Below, one piece after another: positions 16,501 through 25,404 of a stretch of DNA of 42,152 nt. The notes beneath the pieces were generated by a model that saw only the letters and a list, made by a program, of their open reading frames with translations, ran no database searches and had not been told where the DNA came from. The stretch comes from JAUIET01 sp045105115. GTDB lineage: Bacteria; Pseudomonadota; Gammaproteobacteria; Pseudomonadales; JAUIET01. A program made the position numbers and the translations under genes. Each line of letters starts with the position of its first letter. The first letter of the stretch is position 1. The stretch is taken from assembly GCA_045105115.1 (NCBI GenBank), contig JBGCDE010000143.1, positions 1 through 42,152 of the forward strand, written 5' to 3'.

Positions 16501-17460
16501 CTACCAATCCTGCAGAGCCCGTCGTTCAGCTAACAATTTCATTCTTTCATTAACAGGGTATTCGATGGGCCATATGCCTTCACCATTAATATGTCCGTCA
16601 CGTATATGTTCAAGTGCTTTGCGCAAATCTTCAAGATCCTGTGAATTCAATTGTGGTGCACCCGGCCCGCCAGAGCGGTGTGCGCCAAAGTACTTTGTGC
16701 TTTGAGGTACCGTTGAAAGTAATTTTTTAGCTGTGGCGTAATACTGAGTCAAGCTGGAGTTGGGTAAAAACGCATACAGTGGCCCGGGATAAATGTAATC
16801 GCCGCTCAGCATTATGTCGTTCTGTTGGTCCCACAGCGAGATTGATTCAGTGGAATGGCCGGGTGTGTGCACAATCTCTACAGAACGCCCACCCAAGTCA
16901 ATAGCCTCGCCTGGAAGCCACCAAAAATCAATAGCCCAGGAAGGCGTTGCAAAGCCTTCGGCCTCTCCCAAATGTTCCATGTCGGAAAATTGCAGCACAT
17001 TGTTTTCAGCGCGGCTGCGCAGATAGGGCAGATCAACCACTGCGCGTTGTTCAAAACGGATGCCGTTGCCTACGTGGTCATAATGAAAATGCGAGGGTAG
17101 AAACACAACCGGAAGATTGGTGATCGATTTCACTACGGGAATGATATCGCGAACACCCGGCCCGGCGTCAAAGAGTACAGCGCGATTTTCGCCGACCAGC
17201 AGGTAGTTGTAATTTTCTTGATAATATCTTGGCTCGCCGATCGCGTAGGTGCCGGGGGCTAATTTCTCTATCGTGAAATAATCGTCGAACCAAACGGTAG
17301 CGGCTGACTCTTCGCTGGCGTCAACTAAAGGTGGCGGCTCGCCGCCTGTATCCAGTAACAGTAATTGATTGGCAATCCAGTGTCGTTGGGTTACAACTAA
17401 CACGCCTACGGCCAGCGTAATTAGGACAACACTTGATAGTATTTTGAAAGAAGTTGACAC
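16501..17460 (-). CDS. Membrane-anchored metallo-beta-lactamase-fold hydrolase
   Basis: 319 residues from a GTG at 17460, chosen because GGAG lies 8 bp upstream; another GTG at 17511 would lengthen it by 17 residues. One N-terminal membrane helix (residues about 7-24) anchors it. The zinc site is complete: His124-x-His126-x-Asp128-His129 (SHFHYDHVG), His202 (HTPGHS), Asp221 (LSGDYIYPG) and His261 (GAHRSG). These are hallmarks of the MBL superfamily, which hydrolyses lactams, thioesters, lactones and phosphoesters. It lacks features of true beta-lactamases that I could confirm. The catalytic domain probably faces the periplasm. It is on the same strand as the cold-shock gene but likely separate from it. 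Confidence 0.87.
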   Translation of the reverse strand: MSTSFKILSSVVLITLAVGVLVVTQRHWIANQLLLLDTGGEPPPLVDASEESAATVWFDDYFTIEKLAPGTYAIGEPRYYQENYNYLLVGENRAVLFDAGPGVRDIIPVVKSITNLPVVFLPSHFHYDHVGNGIRFEQRAVVDLPYLRSRAENNVLQFSDMEHLGEAEGFATPSWAIDFWWLPGEAIDLGGRSVEIVHTPGHSTESISLWDQQNDIMLSGDYIYPGPLYAFLPNSSLTQYYATAKKLLSTVPQSTKYFGAHRSGGPGAPQLNSQDLEDLRKALEHIRDGHINGEGIWPIEYPVNERMKLLAERRALQDW

Positions 17461-17720
17461 GCTAATTTCTCCAACGGCGGCGCAGTAGTTCCGTGAACTA
17501 TTGCTGCACACTTCTGAGTATACAGTAGGGCCTTAGAGGCACGCTTGTACACGTGTGATTAAGGCTTGAAGTGATGGGTAATTAAAACGTTCTTATCTGG
17601 CATGATTACAGCCATTCTAAGCTGTGCATTGGTCAACTATCTGGGCATCACTTTAGGGCAATTGGTACAATAGTGACCACTAAGGTAGCCCAACAGGTTT
17701 GCCTTGCTAAGAGGCCAACG

Positions 17721-19205
17721 ATGGAAAACGAACAAGCTTCATCTCAAAATACACCAACGCATCAAGTGATGCCGGAAACCGGTCGTGACGTCACCGGGAT
17801 TTTTTCGGACTTAGACGCCTTTAAACAACGCGACCCGAATTACAAGGAAGGCAAGGTCTGGAGTTTGGTGTATTACCTGAACGAAGATCACTCAGGTTTT
17901 CTCAAAGAGTCGTATCATCGTTTTTCCAGCGAAAACGGGCTTAACCCAGGAGCGTTTAAAAGCCTTAAGAAAATGGAGTCTGAAGTGATCAGTGCCACTG
18001 CTGATATTCTGAATGGTACGGAAGAGGTGTGTGGCGTTGTTACATCAGGTGGCACTGAAAGTTGCTTAATGGCGGTGAAAACTTACCGCGATATGGCGCG
18101 GGATAAACGCCGTGTAAAAAAACCGGAGATGATTATTCCTGAGTCGGCTCATGTAGCCTGGTTTAAAGCGTCGGAATACTTTGGCGTAAAGATTCGACTG
18201 GTGCCCTTACTGCAAGATATGTCACCAGATTTGAAAAAACTGAAGCGCATGGTCAACCGCAATACGGTGATGATATTGGGTAGCGCACCGGAGTATCCCC
18301 ACGGTACTATCGACCCAATTGAAGCGATGGGCGAAATCGCCCAGAAACACAATATTCCTTTGCATGTAGACGCGTGCGTGGGCGGTTTTATTTTGCCGTT
18401 TATGGAAATGAATGGTGAAGAATTGCCGTTGTGGGACTATCGTGTTGCTGGCGTTACTTCAATCTCTGCCGACATACATAAATACGGTTATGCCGCGAAA
18501 GGTGCGTCAACCATCACCTACCGTAACCTCGATTATCTGCGTTATCAAATGTTCGTATACGAGGACTGGCCAGGGGGTGTGTTTGCGTCATCGGCGCTAT
18601 TGGGTACTCGCCCTGGTGGGGCATATGCCGCGGCTTGGAGCGTTTTGCAGTATTTTGGCAAGCAGGGCTATCGCGAATTGGCGCGCGAAACATGGGAAGC
18701 TGAGTCGAGAAGGAAAGAGGGCAGAGAGGCCGTTGAAGACGGTGAAGGGAGGGGCAAGACGCAAGGGCCACTGTTGGCCTACCGGGCAACAAGTGCAAGC
18801 CTGAACATACTTGCCGTTGGCGATCAGATGGATGCAATGGGCTGGCAGGTAAACCGCAACCAGTACCCGTCGGGCTTACACGCCATGGTCACTGCTCAGC
18901 ATCTGAAAGTAGTTGACGATTATCTTGTAGATTTGAACAAAGCGGTGGAGATTGTGCGTGCTAATCCAACACTGGGTGAGCAAGGCAGTGCGGCTACTTA
19001 TGGCATGATTGCCCATGTTCCTTTGCGGGGTATGGTGCGAAAGAAAGTGTTGGATATGTATTCAGAGCAATATCGCGCAGGTGGTGCTGAAATGGATTTG
19101 TCAGCCGATTCCAGTGGCACCGAGGGTGAGAGTAAAAACCTTCAGGACAAACTGCTTGGCTGGTGGGTGGCGCGCCAAACCCGCAAGAGTGCCGGCCACA
19201 ATTGA
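17721..19205 (+). CDS. PLP-dependent decarboxylase / sphingosine-1-phosphate lyase-like enzyme
   Basis: 494 residues from the ATG at 17721 (GAGG 8 bp upstream); an upstream GTG at 17673 would only add a poor leader. Fold type I PLP features: TSGGTESCLMAVK (phosphate-binding), HVDACVGGF (the Asp that pairs with the pyridine N) and SADIHKYGYAAKGAS with Lys254 as the Schiff-base lysine. The closest family is S1P lyase and group II amino acid decarboxylases. It might cleave a phosphorylated long-chain base or decarboxylate an amino acid. Residues about 333-356 are oddly rich in Arg, Glu and Gly with rare AGA/AGG codons, where relatives have hydrophobic residues (see findings). Confidence 0.87.
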   Translation: MENEQASSQNTPTHQVMPETGRDVTGIFSDLDAFKQRDPNYKEGKVWSLVYYLNEDHSGFLKESYHRFSSENGLNPGAFKSLKKMESEVISATADILNGTEEVCGVVTSGGTESCLMAVKTYRDMARDKRRVKKPEMIIPESAHVAWFKASEYFGVKIRLVPLLQDMSPDLKKLKRMVNRNTVMILGSAPEYPHGTIDPIEAMGEIAQKHNIPLHVDACVGGFILPFMEMNGEELPLWDYRVAGVTSISADIHKYGYAAKGASTITYRNLDYLRYQMFVYEDWPGGVFASSALLGTRPGGAYAAAWSVLQYFGKQGYRELARETWEAESRRKEGREAVEDGEGRGKTQGPLLAYRATSASLNILAVGDQMDAMGWQVNRNQYPSGLHAMVTAQHLKVVDDYLVDLNKAVEIVRANPTLGEQGSAATYGMIAHVPLRGMVRKKVLDMYSEQYRAGGAEMDLSADSSGTEGESKNLQDKLLGWWVARQTRKSAGHN

Positions 19206-19295
19206 GCACGCTGGATGTGCGCTTGAGCTCATTGTGTCTGCTGCCAATTGCGGTAGACTGAGCACCTTTGTTTTCATTCGTCTCGAGGAATCCAT

Positions 19296-20069
19296 ATGCA
19301 AACGCTAAGAGTAGCCATTTCATCTTTTCTGTTCGTCGTTGTTGCAACAGCAATGACCGGCAAGGCCGCCGCGGCTGATTATGACGCCACTAAAGCCAAG
19401 CTTGAAGCGGCAATGAAAGCCGAGTCGCGGCCAGAAGCCGATGCGGCGCGTGATAAAAACCGTAAGCCTGTTGAAACACTTGAGTTCTTCGGCTTGCGCG
19501 ACGACATGAAAGTAATAGAGTTGATACCTGGCGGTGGTTGGTATACCCGTTTGCTCGCGCCAACATTGGCCGAGAATGGCCAACTGCATGTTGCTTACGG
19601 CACAGGGCGTGTCACTGAAGCGCTGAAAGATCTTGAAGGTTTCGATAAGGTAAAAGTGCTTGCCGAAGATGCCAAGATGGGCCGCCCAGAAGGCGCGCGC
19701 TTATACTTTGCGAACAACACGGATATCGACGCAAAAAACGTTGATATGGTGCTGACCTTCCGCAATTACCACAACTTCAACGCCGAGTCGCGCGCAGCAA
19801 TTAATGCGTCTGTGTTCAAAACGCTGAAGCGCGGTGGTGTTTATGGTCTGGTTGATCACACACGTCGCCATATGCAGGAGCTAAGTGCTGAAAACCGCAG
19901 ACGCTTTGATCCGGTTGAGGCCATTTTGGAAATACAAGCGGCCGGTTTCGTGTTTGAAGGCTACTCGCCTTTGCACTACAGACTGGACGATGAACTCGTT
20001 TATGAGGTAGGCCGCAGAAGTGTTTCGGGCAACACTGATCGGTGGACGCTTAAGTTCACAAAGCCCTAG
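19296..20069 (+). CDS. Exported class I methyltransferase-like protein
   Basis: 257 residues. A Sec signal peptide (residues 1-27, ending AAAA) is followed by a Rossmann-type methyltransferase core: VIELIPGGGWYT at about 73-84 is a modified SAM motif I, and VDMVLTFRNYHNF with LKRGGVYGLVDH are the later motifs. This is the group annotated as 'predicted methyltransferase' (COG4798), which is unusual in being exported to the periplasm, where SAM is not expected; the true substrate is unknown. The ATG at 19296 has GAGGAA 7 bp upstream. The SRPBCC gene follows by 21 bp, probably as one transcript. Confidence 0.85.
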   Translation: MQTLRVAISSFLFVVVATAMTGKAAAADYDATKAKLEAAMKAESRPEADAARDKNRKPVETLEFFGLRDDMKVIELIPGGGWYTRLLAPTLAENGQLHVAYGTGRVTEALKDLEGFDKVKVLAEDAKMGRPEGARLYFANNTDIDAKNVDMVLTFRNYHNFNAESRAAINASVFKTLKRGGVYGLVDHTRRHMQELSAENRRRFDPVEAILEIQAAGFVFEGYSPLHYRLDDELVYEVGRRSVSGNTDRWTLKFTKP

Positions 20070-20090
20070 ACGCTCCGCAGAGAAACCATC

Positions 20091-20582
20091 ATGTACACAA
20101 TGAAAGACATTGATCTGGCGTATTTCGATACCGCCGATCTGCGTTTTGAAACCAAGGTAGAACTTGATTGCACGCCGGAACGTTTATTCGACATTTTCGA
20201 AGACGCCGAAAGCTGGCCACAATGGGTGGGTACCATCCTGCGTGTAGAGTGGACCTCGCCTAAGCCTTTCGGTATAGGAACAACCCGAACCGTTTACATG
20301 AAGGGTAATCTGGAAGGCTATGAAGAGTTCATAGCCTGGGAGCGCGGCTCACGCATGGCGTTTAAGTTTGCGGGTGCGAATAAAGACAATATAGAAGTGT
20401 TTGGTGAAGACTATATCGTGAAAGACCTTGGTGATGGTCGATGCCATCTTACCTGGGTTGTGGTGATGGAACCCAAAGGTCTAGGTAAGTACTTCATGAA
20501 GTTAGGCAAGCCATTAATGGCAAGAATGTTTGCCGGCATTATGAAAAAGGATTTACCAAAGTACATTGCAGCAAACCCTTAG
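20091..20582 (+). CDS. SRPBCC (START-like) family protein
   Basis: 163 residues. The Bet v1/START-like pattern is clear: FETKVELDCTPERLFDIFED at the start, WPQWVGTILRVEW, then strands EGYEEFIAWERGSRMAFKF and CHLTWVVVMEP, and a C-terminal helix KYFMKLGKPLMARMFAG. Such proteins bind a hydrophobic ligand in a cavity and often take part in lipid or polyketide handling. It has no signal peptide and is predicted cytosolic. Its stop is 18 bp from the stop of the convergent M20 peptidase gene. Confidence 0.82.
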   Translation: MYTMKDIDLAYFDTADLRFETKVELDCTPERLFDIFEDAESWPQWVGTILRVEWTSPKPFGIGTTRTVYMKGNLEGYEEFIAWERGSRMAFKFAGANKDNIEVFGEDYIVKDLGDGRCHLTWVVVMEPKGLGKYFMKLGKPLMARMFAGIMKKDLPKYIAANP

Positions 20583-20600
20583 CATCTTCTGACGCCATAT

Positions 20601-22016
20601 TTAGTTTGCGGAAAGCTCTCTGATCAAATCGTACCAATAATCAGCTTCTTCGAAAAACGACCACACAGGCACCCGTTCATCTAATCCATGTGCGCGTGCA
20701 TCGTCTGCGGCCAACGACAAACCACCTATGCCGTACGTAGGTATACCTGCACCACGGGTAAACTTGCCGTCGGTGAAGTAAGGCGCCATAAATGGAATCA
20801 ATGGTATTCCAGGGTGTCTTTTGTGCACCACTTTGTTGATGGCTTTCACTAGGTCGGGGCGAAGCTCAGACGGTGGCGACATGCTATAGCCGGCCAGTAG
20901 CTCTACTTTGATGTCTTTGTTCGCAATTGCCGTTTCAATTCGTTCTTTCACACTTTCCATGGCCTCGTCTGGCCATACCCTGCAGTTCACTGTAGCCATA
21001 GCAGACTGCGGCAAGGCATTTTCCGCGTGACCTGCTTCCAACATAGTTGAGATGCATGTTGTACGTGTCATTCCAACATAACCACCTACGTTAGATAAGT
21101 AATCCCCGGCGTCCTTGTCGTTAGGGTTATTTGCAAACGCAAGCATGGCATCTGCTAACTCCCCTGTGTGAAACGCCGCGCGTCGCTCAAAAAATAATTT
21201 TGTTGTTTCATCCAGCCGTGGTGGAAACTTGTATTGCGAGAGATTGGTGATGGCGTGCGCAAGATCATGAATGGCATTATCAGGTCTTGGCGCGCTGCTG
21301 TGCCCGCCAGGATTGCTTGCGGTTAGCGTGAACGTCATATAGGTTTTTTCAGCAGTTTGCATGCTGAAGCTGGTCACTTTTCCGTTGTCGCCAATGCTGC
21401 CACCGCCGCCGTCTGCATTGAGAGCGTACTCGGCGTCGATCAATTCTCTGTGCTCTTTAAGCAGCGTCTTGATCGTATGTCCGGTTGTTTCCTCGTCACC
21501 ACTGAAAACAATGATTAAGTCTCTTGAGGGTACAAAACCTTCTTTTCTAAGTCTGAGAAAAGTCTCTGTTAAATTCGCAACACCCGCTTTGTTATCAATG
21601 GTGCCGCGTCCATAGTAGTAACCGTCTTCTTCTATGAGGGTAAACGGGTCACGCTCCCAGTCTTTCGGTAGCGCATCAACCACATCCATATGCGCCATCA
21701 GCATGATGGGTTTTTCTGTGCTGCTCTTAGCACCCCGATAACGCACCACCAGCGCTGCGGTGTCGTTCATTGGCAATACATGAATATCTTTTTTGGAAAA
21801 GCCGCCCTTGCGAAATTCACCGGCAAGGAATTCTGCCATTGGCAGAACCTGGTCATGACCAGCTGCGCTACGGTAAGAAATCAGCTTGCGAAAGCGCTCC
21901 AGCGATTGTTGTTGGCGTTCATTGATGTTTAGTGATTCGGTACTGACGCTCTCGGCGCTACTGCTGCTTGTGAATAAGGCAGCGACAAGGAACGCAATGA
22001 TTGCCTGTTTATGCAT
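20601..22016 (-). CDS. Exported M20 family metallopeptidase
   Basis: 471 residues with a Sec signal peptide (about residues 1-21, cleavage near SSAES). The di-zinc site is conserved: His109/Asp111 (MAHMDVVDA), Asp141 (GTIDNKAG), Glu175-Glu176 (SGDEETTGH), Asp202 (NADGGGG) and a C-terminal His in ARAHGLDER. These are the M20 aminoacylase/carboxypeptidase/dipeptidase family. The lid or dimerisation domain lies in the middle (FTLTASNPGGHSSAPRPDN). Export suggests cleavage of peptides or acyl-amino acids in the periplasm. It starts 75 bp past the stop of the TonB receptor on the same strand, which fits peptide uptake followed by cleavage. Confidence 0.92.
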   Translation of the reverse strand: MHKQAIIAFLVAALFTSSSSAESVSTESLNINERQQQSLERFRKLISYRSAAGHDQVLPMAEFLAGEFRKGGFSKKDIHVLPMNDTAALVVRYRGAKSSTEKPIMLMAHMDVVDALPKDWERDPFTLIEEDGYYYGRGTIDNKAGVANLTETFLRLRKEGFVPSRDLIIVFSGDEETTGHTIKTLLKEHRELIDAEYALNADGGGGSIGDNGKVTSFSMQTAEKTYMTFTLTASNPGGHSSAPRPDNAIHDLAHAITNLSQYKFPPRLDETTKLFFERRAAFHTGELADAMLAFANNPNDKDAGDYLSNVGGYVGMTRTTCISTMLEAGHAENALPQSAMATVNCRVWPDEAMESVKERIETAIANKDIKVELLAGYSMSPPSELRPDLVKAINKVVHKRHPGIPLIPFMAPYFTDGKFTRGAGIPTYGIGGLSLAADDARAHGLDERVPVWSFFEEADYWYDLIRELSAN

Positions 22017-22091
22017 GAGTGTCTCGTACTGATTGAATGGTGAATTTAGGTTGCCGTAGTATACTGTATTGATTGGCTGCCTTTTAAGCTT

Positions 22092-24401
22092 TTACCATCG
22101 CCATCGCACGCCAATAACCGGTACTACTGGAAACAAGTGCCGCGCAGTCTGCGCAATGCCGCCGTTGTTCTGACGGTAGCGATACCCGCCAGTGTTCTTT
22201 TCGTTCGTGCTGTTCAAAATATCTGCGTAAAGCAGAATTTCTCCATGCTTGCTTGGTATACGCCGGCTTATGTGCAAGTCGACAGACAAGAAGCTTGAAA
22301 ACGCCTCTTGATAAAGAGCGTTTGCCAGCTCAGCGGGTGCGCGGATTCGGCCGGTGGTCGGCCAACCGTCGTGGTAATTGACAAAGCCACCAATATTCCA
22401 AAGTCCAGTCTCCCACCGCATACCAAGTTTCAAGGAGTGCTCTTGATGCCACGGTCGGTCCACCCACTGATTGGCTACCTTGTCTTCAGCGCGAGAATAG
22501 CTGTAGCTTAAATCGGCGGTCAAAGCGTCGCTGAAGTCTTGTCGAATACTGAATTCAAAACCACGTACGCGAGCCTCAGTTGCTCTAATTTCTATGCGGT
22601 CAGCATGCAACTCCGGCAGCAGTACCCAACGGTTATAAATATTCTCAAAACGCGACCACGGATCTTTGATATTTCTGCCATAGGCGTCGATACGAAGTAG
22701 GGCGCCAGACTGAAACTGATGGGAAAACCCGGCACTGATTTGATCAGCAAACTGCGGCGCATCAAGTTCGGCTTTGCCATCATCAAGCTGTAACTCATAC
22801 AGGTTTTGATGTTGTGCGTAGCGGCCTGCGTCCAAAAAGAAACGACTGTTTTCTGTCGGTGTATAAGACAAGCGCGCGCGAAAGCTCAATACATCTTCAT
22901 GAATTGGGTCTATGTCTTGGTAGTCGTAACGAATGCCAGTGGAAAGCCCCCAGTCAGACGCTAACGTTGTGGTGGCACTTATATACGCCGTACCTATTAA
23001 TCCATTGCGGCTTTGTTCGCTTTCAAGTTCTTGCGCGAATTTACCCAGCTCGTTACCAAGTATCCCAAAAGTTGCGCTGTTCTCAGCTTCGAAATTTCCG
23101 CTTTGATATTGAAGCTCGCCACCCCATTGAATTTCTATGTCGCGCCAGGGAAGGTTCGCTAAATCAATCGACAATTTGCTTATTCGGTAATTACTGCTCT
23201 GTTCTATTTCGCCAATTGAATCCAGCGGATCGTTGACTTCACCCTCTCTGTCGGCATCGGCGTCTACATGCGATAGCTTCAGTGCGAACGTTCCATCGGT
23301 GCTCCAGTCTCGTTGCCAATGTATCCAGGCGCTGGTGTATTTGAATTTCGAATTGCCAGACTCGAAATTTCGCTCGTCGCGTAGACTAATTTTGTCAGCG
23401 AAATTGAGCAGACCAAATCGAACGTTATTTGCATCATCGCCCCATTTCGCTCTGAGCAATTCGTCGTGAAACTGTGGTTTGCCGTAGTCGGTGTCCAGTT
23501 GGCCAATCACCGTGTCGATAATGCTGCGGCGCGCAGAGGCAAGCCATGTCAAGCTTCCGGTTTGGCCACGCGCGTCCAGTGCGGCACTGACAAGATTAAC
23601 ATCAAGTGAACCGGAAGTGCTGCGGCCAGATTCCAGCTCATTGAGGTCATCCGGGTCATGCAGCTCCAGATCAACCACACCACTCATGCGCGAGCCCTGA
23701 TTAACCGAAAACCCGGACGCGTAAACATTGGCTGACGCAATCACGTTTGGATTGATGGCGGTAAATAAGCTCTGAAAATTCTTCAGATGAAATGGCTCGA
23801 TAATTTGCTGGCCATCCAATAAGTACAATACTTCGTTTTCATCACCTCCCCGCAAACGCAAATTCGCTGACACGCCGTTGCTTGCAACTCCCGGAAGTGT
23901 TGCGATGGCGCGCAAGGTATCTCGGCCAGCGCTGGGCAGCGTATCGAAATCTCTGTGGTCGATGTAGTGCACGTTGGCGTCTTTGGCGCCCAAGCGGTAT
24001 GTGCTAGACACCCATACTTCTTCCAGAAGGTTTGCCGCCTGTGGTGGGCTAGGCGTGTTAGCGGATACAAGCTTGATTGCTGGTTCATCAGCTGAATTAC
24101 CATTGCCGCTTACAAACGCATAGTTGTCGCGCACCACGTTCAACTGCAGATTGTGCGGCTCGAGCAAAAAGCGAATCTGCTCGATAAGCGAAGTACCAAC
24201 CGGTGGGAACGCCTTTATTCGCTGTGACGAATTAATCAACGCAGACGAATACACCACTTCATAGCCGAGCTCACCATAGGCATCTAAGGCATCGCGCAGC
24301 AACATGTCTTCAGTAAGCGTCGGCGCCAAGACTTGCGCTTGCGCACCCGCGTTGAGCAGGCAGGCTATCATTAGAAACCGAAGCTTGAATAAAACCGACA
24401 C
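22092..24401 (-). CDS. FecA-type TonB-dependent receptor with STN signalling domain
   Basis: 769 residues from a GTG at 24401 (AAGG 7 bp upstream); its leader is MSVLFKLRFLMIACLLNAGAQ. Residues about 30-100 form an STN/secretin-like signalling domain (LRDALDAYGELGYEVVYSS, LLEPHNLQLNV). A TonB box-like LEEVWVSSTYRL precedes the plug (RDTLRAIATLPGV, LRLRGGDENEVLYLLDGQ). The barrel ends in a C-terminal GVRWRW with a terminal aromatic. The STN domain contacts the FecR protein to pass the binding signal inside. FecR and the sigma factor lie directly upstream, so this receptor likely induces its own synthesis. The ligand could be an iron chelate or a peptide. Confidence 0.92.
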   Translation of the reverse strand: MSVLFKLRFLMIACLLNAGAQAQVLAPTLTEDMLLRDALDAYGELGYEVVYSSALINSSQRIKAFPPVGTSLIEQIRFLLEPHNLQLNVVRDNYAFVSGNGNSADEPAIKLVSANTPSPPQAANLLEEVWVSSTYRLGAKDANVHYIDHRDFDTLPSAGRDTLRAIATLPGVASNGVSANLRLRGGDENEVLYLLDGQQIIEPFHLKNFQSLFTAINPNVIASANVYASGFSVNQGSRMSGVVDLELHDPDDLNELESGRSTSGSLDVNLVSAALDARGQTGSLTWLASARRSIIDTVIGQLDTDYGKPQFHDELLRAKWGDDANNVRFGLLNFADKISLRDERNFESGNSKFKYTSAWIHWQRDWSTDGTFALKLSHVDADADREGEVNDPLDSIGEIEQSSNYRISKLSIDLANLPWRDIEIQWGGELQYQSGNFEAENSATFGILGNELGKFAQELESEQSRNGLIGTAYISATTTLASDWGLSTGIRYDYQDIDPIHEDVLSFRARLSYTPTENSRFFLDAGRYAQHQNLYELQLDDGKAELDAPQFADQISAGFSHQFQSGALLRIDAYGRNIKDPWSRFENIYNRWVLLPELHADRIEIRATEARVRGFEFSIRQDFSDALTADLSYSYSRAEDKVANQWVDRPWHQEHSLKLGMRWETGLWNIGGFVNYHDGWPTTGRIRAPAELANALYQEAFSSFLSVDLHISRRIPSKHGEILLYADILNSTNEKNTGGYRYRQNNGGIAQTARHLFPVVPVIGVRWRW

Positions 24402-24452
24402 CGTAAGCCTTGTTGTAAGCCGTGTTAATACACTGGCTATAAGATATGCGGC

Positions 24453-25391
24453 TCAGTGCAATCGATCGATCTTAATCGTTCGCTCGTTTTCTGCATAGCG
24501 TAAGTTCGAGCTTCGGGTAATAATCTCTAGAGTTTCCCTGGGTTTTGCCGGATTCAGCTCACCATTGATCCGCATAGTCGCCACGCTTGCTTCCACGCCT
24601 TTACTGGCAAACTCTATACGCTTGCCAAGGTCATGCGAAATGAGCTCTAAAAGCTCTTCCACCCGCTCAGATTCGTAGCGAGTGGGGGTGTCGTGTACCC
24701 AGTTCCATCGAGTGTTCGATTTGGCCTCAAAGTGTTGCTGTATCTTGTTTTCGCTAAGCACTACCACGGCAGCCTCATTTTCTCTTGGGCTGGCGGTATG
24801 CTGATTGTCGTTTGCTTCAATAAATATTGTGCCTTCCCGAACACTCGCGTGCAGTTCATTATCAAGCAGAGTGAGCAAAAACTGAGTGCCTATATCTGCT
24901 ACAGTTCCGTATCGTGTTCGTACTAGCAGCGTACTGTCACCTACCGCATCTACGTAGAGCTGACCCTTGTTGAGTTGGACCTCAGAGTGTCCGTTCCAGA
25001 TCAATTCTGTGCCGGCTGCCAATCGTAACTGCAGATCGCCCGCCGCAAGAGATGCATCGCTAACGGCCACAAGTGTTTGTTCTGGACCAATGCTGAAGGT
25101 TTCATCATTCACAGGGTGAGTGTCTAAAAGCAAACGCTGTGCAGACTGAACTTGCAGAGTATCTAGCGGGTTTTCAGGCCAGCTTACTACGCCCACAACG
25201 GCCATCAGCATAATGCCTGCGGCCATTGAGAAACTTTGCCATTGCTTGCGCTGCTTACGTTTGCGTGCAACAGCAAGCTGCCATTCATCATTGAGTGCAG
25301 CGTGGGCAAGCTGCGTGCTTTGTGCAGAGGGCGCATCCCGCAGCGGCACGTCGGCAAATAGTTCACTAAATTCGTCAGAGTCTTCTTTCAT
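24453..25391 (-). CDS. FecR-family anti-sigma/sigma-regulator protein
   Basis: 312 residues. A cytosolic N-terminal part (about 1-50) is followed by a membrane helix at about 52-71 (WQSFSMAAGIMLMAVVGVVSW). The periplasmic FecR domain contains RTRYGTVADIGTQFLL and SVREGTIFIE, typical of the family. The C-terminus carries an STN-like segment (VEELLELISHDLGKRIEFAS). FecR holds the ECF sigma factor until the receptor is loaded, then activates it. The ATG at 25391 is 13 bp after the sigma factor stop, and the receptor gene starts 51 bp after its own stop, so the three genes form a unit. Confidence 0.93.
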   Translation of the reverse strand: MKEDSDEFSELFADVPLRDAPSAQSTQLAHAALNDEWQLAVARKRKQRKQWQSFSMAAGIMLMAVVGVVSWPENPLDTLQVQSAQRLLLDTHPVNDETFSIGPEQTLVAVSDASLAAGDLQLRLAAGTELIWNGHSEVQLNKGQLYVDAVGDSTLLVRTRYGTVADIGTQFLLTLLDNELHASVREGTIFIEANDNQHTASPRENEAAVVVLSENKIQQHFEAKSNTRWNWVHDTPTRYESERVEELLELISHDLGKRIEFASKGVEASVATMRINGELNPAKPRETLEIITRSSNLRYAENERTIKIDRLH

Positions 25392-25404
25392 GTTTGAAAC
25401 TCCA

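Noticed and set aside
17461..17511. Longer GTG start for the metallo-beta-lactamase-fold gene
   Set aside because: The GTG at 17460 has a GGAG site 8 bp upstream and gives a proper membrane anchor; the upstream one has no clear site.
18706..18772. Compensating frameshifts in the PLP decarboxylase
   Set aside because: The other two frames give either stops or no better match to the family, so the single frame stands.
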